From Methylobacterium sp. GXS13 (lineage in GTDB: Bacteria; Pseudomonadota; Alphaproteobacteria; Rhizobiales; Beijerinckiaceae), in NCBI RefSeq assembly GCF_001455965.1, contig NZ_LKKO01000061.1:1-33377 (forward strand): 33,377 bases of DNA, written 5' to 3'. The notes below the pieces were generated by a model. The model did no database searches. It was not told the DNA's origin and saw only the letters and a list, made by a program, of their open reading frames with translations. Shown here one piece after another: positions 7,822-14,874 of the stretch. Each line of letters begins with the position of its first letter. Position 1 is the first letter of the stretch. The position numbers and the translations under genes were made by a program.

Positions 7822-7941
7822 GGTTTCAAAAGGTCCGGGACCTTTTGCGGGTGCAGGGCGGCGCCCTGCATCGGGCTTCGCCGTGCCCCATCAGGGCTCC
7901 GCCCTGACAACCCGCCAAAGGGCTGAGCCCTTTGGAAACCC
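7822..7941. repeat. Multi-hairpin repeat element, copy 1
   Basis: A 120-bp intergenic element between murG and murC made of consecutive palindromes. They are AAAAGGTCC-G-GGACCTTTT (7828-7846), GCAGGGC-GGC-GCCCTGC (7853-7869), TCAGGGC-TCC-GCCCTGA (7891-7907) and CCAAAGGGC-TGA-GCCCTTTGG (7915-7935). Both ends read GGTTTC/GAAACC. A reverse-oriented relative lies at 11991-12112. It carries no coding sequence and resembles REP/BIME-like or non-autonomous repeats. On transcription it would fold into several stems and may affect mRNA processing. Confidence 0.85.
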
Positions 7942-7946
7942 GATTG

Positions 7947-9056
7947 CTAACCGCTTCTGGCCGTCGCGATGACGACCTCGGCCAGCCGCTCGGCGGCGTC
8001 GTGGATGCCCGCGCTTCTGGCCGCATCGGCCGCCGCGGTCAATTTTGCCGGCGTCGCGAAGCAGGCGACCAGCTCGGCGGCGAGGCGATCCGGGGTGAAG
8101 TCGGCTTGCTTGAGGGCCAGCGCCGCGCCGATCGCCTCGAGGGTCGCGGCGTTGGCGGCCTGGTCCTGGTCGAGGGAGCCGGGCAGCGGCACCAGGATCG
8201 ACGGCCGGCCGATCGCCGACAGCTCCGAGACCGTCGAGGCGCCCGAGCGCGAGACCACGAGGTGGCTCGCGGCCATGCGGGCCGGCAGGTCCTTGAAGAA
8301 CGGCGCCGCCTCGAGCCCGGCGAGCCCCAAGGCGAGGTAGCGGTTCTGGACCGCCGTCAGGTCTTCGGGCCGGACCTGCTGGACGAGGTGCAGGCGCGAC
8401 CGCAAGGGAGCGGGCAGGCGCTCGATCGCCTCGGGCACGACCTCACCCATGACCCGGGCGCCCTGGCTTCCGCCGAACACCAGGAGACGAAGGGTGTCGC
8501 CGTCTCGAAACGCGGGATACGGAACCTTGGCCGCCTCGATCACTGCGGGGCGGAGCGGGTTGCCGGTGTGGATCCGGGTCGCGCGCGCCTTGTCGGGCAC
8601 GCCGCGGACATCCTTGAAGCCGGTGGCGATGGTCCGGGCGCCGCGCGCCAGGAAGGCGTTGGCCCGGCCCATCACGGCATTCTGCTCGTGCAGCACCGTC
8701 GGCACCCGCAGGATCTGGCCGGCGAGCACCGGCGGCACGGTCGGGTAGCCGCCGAAGCCGACGATGGCGGCCGGGTTGATCCGCCGGATCTCCTTGGCGG
8801 CGACGCCGAATCCGCGGCCCAACGTCAGCACGGCGCTCGCCCGCTTCAGCGGCGACCGGCCGGACGGCGTCGCCGAGGCGATGGTGACCACCTCGGAGGC
8901 CGGAAACTCGCTCGCGATCGCGTCGACCCGGGCATCGGTGGCGAGCGCCACCCCGAGGCCGCGGGCCCGCAGGGCGTGGGCGAGGCTCTCGGCCGGGAAC
9001 AGGTGGCCGCCGGTCCCGCCGGCGCAGAGGAGGATCGTGGGGGTGAAGACGGTCAC
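7947..9056 (-). CDS. murG: Lipid II synthase MurG (UDP-GlcNAc transferase)
   Basis: Membrane-associated GT-B glycosyltransferase that adds GlcNAc to lipid I, giving lipid II. The 369 aa show the N-terminal G-loop LLCAGGTGGHLFPAESLAHAL (residues 9-29). The second conserved loop GFGGYPTVPPVLA is near 100, HEQNAVMGRAN near 124, and GGSQGAR near 194. The C-terminal donor site SRSGASTVSELSAIGRPSILVPLP is near 270-293, followed by DQDQAANA. Its ATG overlaps the ftsW stop by 4 nt (ATGA), so the two are probably translationally coupled. The 3' end sits 6 nt from the palindromic repeat. Confidence 0.97.
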   Translation of the reverse strand: MTVFTPTILLCAGGTGGHLFPAESLAHALRARGLGVALATDARVDAIASEFPASEVVTIASATPSGRSPLKRASAVLTLGRGFGVAAKEIRRINPAAIVGFGGYPTVPPVLAGQILRVPTVLHEQNAVMGRANAFLARGARTIATGFKDVRGVPDKARATRIHTGNPLRPAVIEAAKVPYPAFRDGDTLRLLVFGGSQGARVMGEVVPEAIERLPAPLRSRLHLVQQVRPEDLTAVQNRYLALGLAGLEAAPFFKDLPARMAASHLVVSRSGASTVSELSAIGRPSILVPLPGSLDQDQAANAATLEAIGAALALKQADFTPDRLAAELVACFATPAKLTAAADAARSAGIHDAAERLAEVVIATARSG

Positions 9057-10219
9057 CGCATCACTCCGGCGACGGTCGCCGAGGCGGTGCCGGGCGGCTT
9101 CTGACTGAGGAGGACGGTGCGCGGGCGCTTGCGGGTCAACGCAACCAGGAAGCCGGTACCGAGCGCCAGCGAGATCATCGACGAACCGCCGAAGGAGACG
9201 AACGGGAGGGTCATGCCCTTCGCCGGCATCAGCTGCGTGTTCACCGCCATGTTGATGCAGGCCTGGAGTCCGAACAGAGTGGTCAGGCCGGTAATCGCCA
9301 GGCGGGAGAAGGTATCATCGGTGCGGCGGGCGAGCTTGAGGCCGCGCAGCACGATGAAGGCGAACAGGCCCACGAGGCAGAGGCAGACGATCACGCCGAA
9401 CTCCTCGCCGGTGACGGAGAAGATGAAGTCGGTATGTGCGTCCGGAAGGTGCCGCTTGGCCACCCCCTCCCCCGGGCCGGTGCCGAACCAGCCGCCCGAG
9501 CGGAACGATTCCCGGGACCAGAAATCCTGGAAGCCGCCGCCGGAATCGCGGTCGAGGAACTTGTTGAAGCGCTCGCGGACGTGATGGAAGAACAGGTAGG
9601 CCGCGAACACGCCGCCAAGACCGAGGACGCCGAGCAGCGCCACCCAGATCAGGTGCAGCCCAGCGACGAAGAACAGCGCGCACCACACCATGGTGATCAG
9701 CATGGTCTGGCCGAAATCCGGCTGGAGCAGCAGCGGCACGATGGTGACCGGCAGGAGTAGCATCGCCAGGAAGCCGCCCGGCATGTCACGCCGCTGCGCG
9801 CCCTCCGAGAAGGCCCAGGCGGCCACGACCACGAAGGCCGGCTTGACGAATTCGGACGGTTGCAGACCGATCGGACCGAACTGGATCCAGCGATGCGCGC
9901 CCTTGATCTCCGGGCCGAACTTGCCCGCGAGCAGGCAGAGCGTGACGCCGCAGACCCAGGTGACGAGCGCCAGCCGCCGCACCCCGCGCAGCGACAGGAA
10001 CGACACCGCGCAGATCAGCAGGATGGTCGGCGCCAGGTACAGCGCCTGCCGGTTGAGGAAGTAGAAGGTCGGCAGGCCGATGCGCTCGGCCACCGGCGTG
10101 CCGCCGCCCATCAGGAAGACCAGGCCGGCCACCATCAGCGCAAACAGCGCCGCGAGCAGCCCGCGGTCCACCGTCCACCACCAATCGGTGAGGGGTGTGC
10201 GTTCCGCGCGTGAGATCAT
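9053..10219 (-). CDS. ftsW: Septal SEDS peptidoglycan glycosyltransferase FtsW
   Basis: Polytopic inner-membrane SEDS protein that polymerises lipid II at the septum with FtsI. From ATG 10219 (MISRAERTPLTDWWWTVDR) it is 388 aa with about ten hydrophobic segments. It carries SEDS landmarks: KGAHRWIQFGPIGLQPSEF (about 115-133), LLQPDFGQTMLITMVW (about 167-182), a large periplasmic loop with GGWFGTGPGEGVAKRHLPDAHTDFIF (first Gly about 245), and the C-terminal GMTLPFVSFGGSSMISL. An in-frame start three codons upstream (10228) is also possible. It is coupled to murG. A divergent chemoreceptor gene replaces the expected upstream neighbour murD, so ftsW-murG probably needs a local promoter in 10220-10502. 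Confidence 0.96.
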   Translation of the reverse strand: MISRAERTPLTDWWWTVDRGLLAALFALMVAGLVFLMGGGTPVAERIGLPTFYFLNRQALYLAPTILLICAVSFLSLRGVRRLALVTWVCGVTLCLLAGKFGPEIKGAHRWIQFGPIGLQPSEFVKPAFVVVAAWAFSEGAQRRDMPGGFLAMLLLPVTIVPLLLQPDFGQTMLITMVWCALFFVAGLHLIWVALLGVLGLGGVFAAYLFFHHVRERFNKFLDRDSGGGFQDFWSRESFRSGGWFGTGPGEGVAKRHLPDAHTDFIFSVTGEEFGVIVCLCLVGLFAFIVLRGLKLARRTDDTFSRLAITGLTTLFGLQACINMAVNTQLMPAKGMTLPFVSFGGSSMISLALGTGFLVALTRKRPRTVLLSQKPPGTASATVAGVMR

Positions 10220-10343
10220 GCTGGGCAACGACTCCAGGCCGCGCGGAGTCCGGTCCGCGTGGGTCAGGCCGATCCTGTGGGGGAATGGTAAACGGAGCCT
10301 TATGGCCGGCCGAGGCGCGCCATCCGGCGGATCGGGCTCGTGG

Positions 10344-10404
10344 AGGGAATTACCGTATTCGTCGGATCTGTACTGGGGCTGGCGTCATCGAATGTTAATT
10401 CCCT
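10344..10404. promoter_or_regulatory. Inverted repeat in the ftsW / chemoreceptor divergent region
   Basis: AGGGAATTA (10344-10352) and its exact complement TAATTCCCT (10396-10404) lie 43 nt apart in the 283-nt region between divergent ftsW and the chemoreceptor gene. These are among the few AT-rich spots there. They could be a paired operator or a long-range stem; no promoter boxes could be assigned with confidence. Confidence 0.4.
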
Positions 10405-10502
10405 GCATGCAACTCTGGCGTGCATCCCCACCTGGATCGGAAAGCGGCGTGTCGAGCGCGCCGCTTTGCCAGGCCCGGTCCGCACAGCAGAAGCCGACCC
10501 TC

Positions 10503-11978
10503 ATGTTCGCTGCTTTGAATGCCCGTGAAGCGCGCGCCAAGCTGGCTGCCCTCGACCGTGTTCAGGGAATGATCGAATTCGATCTCGACGGGCGTATCCT
10601 GTCGGCGAACGCCAATTTCCTCGATGCGGTCGGCTACACCCTGCCGGAGGTGGTCGGTCAGCATCACAGCCTGTTCGTCGAGCCGGCCTACCGGGACTCG
10701 CCGGACTACCGGGCGTTCTGGGAGCGCCTGCGTGCCGGGGCGTTCGAGACCGGTCAGTTCCGGCGGGTCGGTCGCGGCGGCCGCCCGATCTGGATTGAGG
10801 CGTCCTACAATCCGATGCTCGATGTCCGCGGCCGCCCCTACAAGGTGGTGAAGTTCGCCACCGACATCACCCGGCAGCGCACCGAGGAGGCCGACCGCGC
10901 CGGCCAGATCGCGGCGATCCACAAGGTGCAGGCGGTGATCGCCTTCGACCTCGACGGCGTGGTGATCGAGGCCAACGACAACTTCCTGTCCGTGATGGGC
11001 TATGGCCGCGACGAGGTCGTGGGGCAGCACCACGGCCTGTTCGTCGAGCCCGCCTACCGGGACAGCGAAGCCTACCGGGCATTCTGGGCGGCGCTGCGGA
11101 ACGGCACCTACCAGGCCGCGCAGTTCCGGCGCCTCGGCAAGAACGGGCGCGAGGTCTGGATCCAGGCCTCCTACAACCCGATCCTCGACGCCGCCGGCCG
11201 GCCCTACAAGGTGGTGAAATTCGCCACCGACATCACCGAGCAGGTCCGGCTGCTCGCCGACCTGCGGACGCTGATCGACAGAAACTTCGGCGCGATCGAG
11301 CACGCCGTCCTGCATTCCACCAATGCCGCCCGGCTGGCCTCAACGGCTGCGGATTCGACCTCCGGCAATGTCCAGACCGTGGCGGCGGCGGCCGAGGAAC
11401 TCGCCGCCTCCGTCGCCGAAATGTCCCAGAGCATCGTGCGCTCGCAGGGCGCCACCGACACCGCCTATGCCTGCGTGCGGGAGGCTGACGGCCACACCAA
11501 GCGGCTCGCCGACAGCGCGACGGCGATGTCCAGCATCGTCGGCCTGATCCAGAGCATCGCCGGCCAGATCAATTTGTTGGCCCTCAATGCCACGATCGAG
11601 GCGGCGCGTGCCGGCGAGGCCGGCCGGGGCTTCGCGGTGGTCGCCTCCGAGGTGAAGGCGCTCACGATCGAGGCGGCCCGGGCCACCGGGCAGATCAACG
11701 GCGAGATCGCCAGCGTACAGCAGGTCTCCCAGGAGGTGGTGGTGGCGCTCGGCTCGATCGGGGCGTCGGTCTCGGTGATGCGCGAGACCGTGGTCTCCAC
11801 CGCGGCCGCTATCGAGGAGCAGAGCGCGGTGACCCGCGACCTCGCCGAGAGCATGCAGAGTGCCGCGGGGGCGGTGACGGCGATCACCGGTAATATCGGG
11901 GCGATCGCGCAAGCCGTGGCCGACGTCTCGGAGGCGGTGGCGACCACCCGCGACGCCGCCAAGGTTCTGGCGCGCTGA
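10503..11978 (+). CDS. Soluble methyl-accepting chemotaxis protein with two PAS domains
   Basis: Chemoreceptor that would relay a sensed signal to CheA/CheW. From ATG 10503 (MFAALNAREARAKLAAL) it is 491 aa with no transmembrane segment or HAMP domain, so it should be cytoplasmic. PAS domain 1 covers about residues 15-128 and PAS 2 about 136-250. The two are close duplicates sharing VVGQHH, LFVEPAYRDS, SYNP and RPYKVVKFATDIT. The signalling domain (about 280-491) contains the hairpin tip INLLALNATIEAARAGEAGR (356-375) followed by GFAVVASEVKAL. PAS domains of this kind often bind heme, flavin or small ligands; the ligand here is unknown. No C-terminal NWETF-like CheR tether is visible. It lies in opposite orientation to the dcw genes, between ftsW and murD. 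The frame is open well upstream of 10503, but that stretch is antisense to ftsW and non-conserved. Confidence 0.93.
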   Translation: MFAALNAREARAKLAALDRVQGMIEFDLDGRILSANANFLDAVGYTLPEVVGQHHSLFVEPAYRDSPDYRAFWERLRAGAFETGQFRRVGRGGRPIWIEASYNPMLDVRGRPYKVVKFATDITRQRTEEADRAGQIAAIHKVQAVIAFDLDGVVIEANDNFLSVMGYGRDEVVGQHHGLFVEPAYRDSEAYRAFWAALRNGTYQAAQFRRLGKNGREVWIQASYNPILDAAGRPYKVVKFATDITEQVRLLADLRTLIDRNFGAIEHAVLHSTNAARLASTAADSTSGNVQTVAAAAEELAASVAEMSQSIVRSQGATDTAYACVREADGHTKRLADSATAMSSIVGLIQSIAGQINLLALNATIEAARAGEAGRGFAVVASEVKALTIEAARATGQINGEIASVQQVSQEVVVALGSIGASVSVMRETVVSTAAAIEEQSAVTRDLAESMQSAAGAVTAITGNIGAIAQAVADVSEAVATTRDAAKVLAR

Positions 11979-11990
11979 TCGGCCCTAAAC

Positions 11991-12112
11991 GGGTTTCCAA
12001 AGGGCTCAGCCCTTTGGCGGGGTTCGGGGGCAGAGCCCCCGATGCATCGGGCAAAGCCCGACAGCAGGGCTCCGGCCTGCACCCGCAAAAGGTCACGGAC
12101 CTTTTGAAACCC
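11991..12112. repeat. Multi-hairpin repeat element, copy 2 (inverted relative to copy 1)
   Basis: A 122-bp element in the convergent space between the chemoreceptor and murD. Its reverse complement aligns along its length with copy 1 at 7822-7941: the same GGTTTC ends, the same terminal stems AAAAGGTC-ACG-GACCTTTT (12087-12105) and CCAAAGGGC-TCA-GCCCTTTGG (11997-12017). It has different central hairpins (GGGGGC-AGA-GCCCCC, 12026-12040). Lying between two gene ends, it may act as a bidirectional terminator, though no separate T-run follows the stems. Confidence 0.85.
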
Positions 12113-12127
12113 TAACGATCGATCCCT

Positions 12128-13492
12128 TCAGGGAAGCGCCTGCACCAGCTCTCGGAACCGGTCGCCCCGAATTTCGAAATTGCGGAACTGATCGTAGGAA
12201 GCGCAGGCCGGCGAGAGCAGCACCACCGGCTCCGGGGCACCGGAGGCGGCGGCGTTCTCGGCGGCCTTGGGCACCGCGACCTCCAGGGTCTCGCACCGGG
12301 TGTAGGGCACGACGCCTTCGAGCGTCGCCGCGAAGGCGTCCGAGGCCGCGCCGATCAGGTAGGCGTGGGCGACCCGCTGGAAATACGGCACCAGCGGGAA
12401 GATCCCGCCCTCCTTGGCCTTGCCGCCGAGGATCCAGTGGATGTCGCGGAAGGCGGTGAGCGCCTTCTCGGTGGAATCCGCGTTGGTCGCCTTGGAATCG
12501 TTGACGAACAGCACGGCGCCGCGCCGCCCGACCGCCTCCATCCGGTGCGGCAGCCCCGGGAAGGACGAGAGGCCGGCCTGGATCTCTTCGCCCGTGAGGC
12601 CGAGGGCACGGGCGACCGCCACCGCCACGGCGGCGTTCTGCCAGTTGTGGGCGCCGCGCAGCGACCCGATGCCGGTGACATCGGCCAAAGCCGTGCTCTC
12701 GGGATCGCGGACGATGCCGTCGCGCACCGTCAGGGCGTCGGCGCACAGCGCGTCACCGGTGGGCACGTGAACCCGCACGAGGTCGCTCGCGCGCCGCTCG
12801 GCGATGGCCCGGCTCGGACCGTCGTCGATGCCGATTACCGCCAGGCCCGATCCAGAGATCAGGCGCTCCTTGATGGCGGCGTACTGCTCCATGGTGCCGT
12901 GGCGGTCGAGATGGTCCGGCGTGATGTTCATCAGCACGCCGACCGTCGGGTCGAGGCCCGGTGTCAGGTCGATCTGGAACGACGACATCTCGATCACGTG
13001 GATCCGGGCCGCGTCCGGCGGCGCCAGCGACAGGATCGCGGTTCCGATATTGCCGCCCATCTGCACGTCGCGCCCGGCCTGGGCGAGGACATGGGCGATC
13101 AGCGCCGTGGTGGTCGACTTGCCGTTGGTGCCGGTGATCGCGACGAACGGCGCCCCGGGCGCCCGCACCCGGCGCTCCCGGCAGAACAGCTCGATATCGC
13201 CGATGATCTCGGTGCCGGCCTCGCGGGCGAGCCGGACGGTCCAGTGCGGTTCCGGATGGGTCAGCGGCACGCCGGGGCTGAGCACCAGGGCGGCGAAACC
13301 CGACCAGTCGGCCTCGCGCAGATCCTGCGTGCCGATACCCGCGTCCCGCGCGCGCGCCACGCTGTCGGCATTGTCGTCCCAGGCGACGACCTCGGCGCCG
13401 CCGGCTTTCAGCGCGGTGGCCGTGGCCAGCCCAGAGCCGCCGAGCCCGAACAGGGCGACCTTTTGGCCTTCGAAAACGGTGACGGGGGTCAT
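12128..13492 (-). CDS. murD: UDP-N-acetylmuramoylalanine--D-glutamate ligase MurD
   Basis: Cytoplasmic Mur ligase that adds D-Glu to UDP-MurNAc-L-Ala. From ATG 13492 (MTPVTVFEGQKVALFGLGGS) it is 454 aa. The N-terminal UDP-binding loop is FGLGGSGLATA (15-25). The P-loop GTNGKSTTTAL is near residue 118, followed by GGNIGTAIL. The central motif NITPDHLDRHGTMEQYAAIK is near 185-204. The C-terminal domain has VNDSKATNADSTEKAL, LGGKAKEGG and LSPACASYDQFRNFEIRGD. The frame continues nine codons upstream to 13519 without conservation. Its downstream neighbour would normally be ftsW, but the chemoreceptor gene and a repeat element intervene. A second palindromic element separates it from mraY. Confidence 0.96.
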   Translation of the reverse strand: MTPVTVFEGQKVALFGLGGSGLATATALKAGGAEVVAWDDNADSVARARDAGIGTQDLREADWSGFAALVLSPGVPLTHPEPHWTVRLAREAGTEIIGDIELFCRERRVRAPGAPFVAITGTNGKSTTTALIAHVLAQAGRDVQMGGNIGTAILSLAPPDAARIHVIEMSSFQIDLTPGLDPTVGVLMNITPDHLDRHGTMEQYAAIKERLISGSGLAVIGIDDGPSRAIAERRASDLVRVHVPTGDALCADALTVRDGIVRDPESTALADVTGIGSLRGAHNWQNAAVAVAVARALGLTGEEIQAGLSSFPGLPHRMEAVGRRGAVLFVNDSKATNADSTEKALTAFRDIHWILGGKAKEGGIFPLVPYFQRVAHAYLIGAASDAFAATLEGVVPYTRCETLEVAVPKAAENAAASGAPEPVVLLSPACASYDQFRNFEIRGDRFRELVQALP

Positions 13493-13539
13493 GGACGGCT
13501 CGGGATGCGATGACGGCAATCGGCCGATCCCACCCCGAC

Positions 13540-13655
13540 CCGTCGTCCTGAATTGCCCGCGTCAGCGGGCTTTGACGGAGCCCTCCAGGGATCGCGCGGC
13601 CGGCTGGAGGGCTCCTTCAAGGCGCCCGCTTCGCGGCCGCACCTCAGGACGAGGG
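13540..13655. repeat. Palindromic element between murD and mraY
   Basis: A non-coding element of about 116 bp in the 207-nt gap between murD and mraY. It has nested symmetry: outer arms around CGTCCTGA (13544-13551) and TCAGGACGAGGG (13644-13655), and a perfect 12-bp inner inverted repeat GGAGCCCTCCAG (13577-13588) / CTGGAGGGCTCC (13604-13615). It differs in sequence from the 7822/11991 repeat and looks like a second REP-type family. Folded in the mraY-murD transcript it would make a long stem. Confidence 0.75.
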
Positions 13656-13699
13656 CCCGATTGGGATCGGCCTATCTGCGGACAATCTAGCACATATTC

Positions 13700-14785
13700 T
13701 CAGCGCAGCTTCAGGGTCGCCAGGCCGGCGAGCGCCAGGATGACCGCGATGATCCAGAACCGGATCACGACCTGCGGTTCCTTCCAGCCCTTCTGCTCGA
13801 AATGGTGGTGGATCGGCGCCATTCGGAAGACGCGCTTGCCCGTGAGCTTGAACGAGGCGACCTGGATGATCACCGACATCATCTCCAGCACGAACAGGCC
13901 GCCGACGATGGCCAGGACGATCTCGTGCTTGGTCGCCACCGCGATGGTGCCGAGCAGGCCGCCGAGCGCGAGGGAGCCGGTATCGCCCATGAAGATCTGG
14001 GCCGGCGGCGCGTTGAACCACAGGAAGCCGAGGCCCGCCCCGATCACCGCGCCGCAGACCACGGCGAGCTCGCCGCTGTCGCGGACGTAGTTCACCTGGA
14101 GGTAGCTCGCGGTGAACGAGTTGCCGACGAGATACGCGATGATCCCGAAGGTGCCGCAGGCGATCATCACCGGCACGATCGCCAGCCCGTCGAGGCCGTC
14201 GGTCATGTTCACCGAATTGCCGGCGCCGACGATCACGAACGCCCCGAACAGGGCGTAGAACCAGCCGAGGTTGAGCAGCGCGTCCTTGAAGACCGGAAAC
14301 GCGAGCTGGTTCTGGAGGGCGGCGGGCGAGTAGACCGAGACGATCGTGCAGGCCGCGATGGCGATCATTGCTTCCAGCGACAGCCGGAACTTGCCGGAAA
14401 AGCCCTTGTGGGACTGCTTCGTCACCTTGAGGTAGTCGTCGTAGAAGCCGATCGCCCCGAAGCCGAGGGTGACGGTCAGGGTCACCCAGACGTAGTGATT
14501 GCGCGGGTTGGCCCAGAGCAGGATCGCCACCACGGCGCCCGCCAGGATCATCAACCCGCCCATGGTCGGCGTGCCGCGCTTGGTCAGCAGATGGGTCTGC
14601 GGCCCGTCTTCGCGGATCGGCTGGCCCTTTCCCTGGCGCAGGCGCAGCAGGGAGATGATCCAGGGCCCGAACCAGAACACGAACAGGCCCGCCGTGAACA
14701 GCGCGCCGCCGGTGCGGAAGGTGATGTAGCGGAAGACGTTGAGCGGCGAAAACGTGCCACTCAGTTCCGAGAGGAGGTACAGCAT
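13700..14785 (-). CDS. mraY: Phospho-MurNAc-pentapeptide translocase MraY
   Basis: Polytopic inner-membrane enzyme that transfers phospho-MurNAc-pentapeptide to undecaprenyl phosphate, forming lipid I. The 361 aa and roughly ten hydrophobic helices match the family. Signatures are KRGTPTMGGLMILAG (about 68-82), the catalytic aspartates in GFGAIGFYDDYLKV (about 108-121), GAGNSVNMTDGLDGLAI (about 187-203), and the loop HHHFEQKGWKEPQVVIRFWI near the C-terminus. ATG 14785 gives the standard start MLYLLSELSGTFSPLNVFRY. It lies between murF (89-nt spacer) and murD. Confidence 0.97.
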   Translation of the reverse strand: MLYLLSELSGTFSPLNVFRYITFRTGGALFTAGLFVFWFGPWIISLLRLRQGKGQPIREDGPQTHLLTKRGTPTMGGLMILAGAVVAILLWANPRNHYVWVTLTVTLGFGAIGFYDDYLKVTKQSHKGFSGKFRLSLEAMIAIAACTIVSVYSPAALQNQLAFPVFKDALLNLGWFYALFGAFVIVGAGNSVNMTDGLDGLAIVPVMIACGTFGIIAYLVGNSFTASYLQVNYVRDSGELAVVCGAVIGAGLGFLWFNAPPAQIFMGDTGSLALGGLLGTIAVATKHEIVLAIVGGLFVLEMMSVIIQVASFKLTGKRVFRMAPIHHHFEQKGWKEPQVVIRFWIIAVILALAGLATLKLR

Positions 14786-14874
14786 CCGGGCGCTCGGCCC
14801 CTTTGTTCAGGCGCGGGTTTCGGGGGGCGGCACCGATCGTCGCGAACGCTCGGGCGTGCCGATCATGGGGCGGA

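Noticed and set aside
10080..10502. In-frame extension of the chemoreceptor upstream of 10503
   Set aside because: Overlaps ftsW in antisense and has no conserved features; PAS domain 1 begins soon after ATG 10503.
7822..12112. Composite transposon carrying murG-ftsW-chemoreceptor
   Set aside because: Inverted elements are non-coding, with no transposase between them and no visible target duplication; murG and ftsW are core genes in their normal order.
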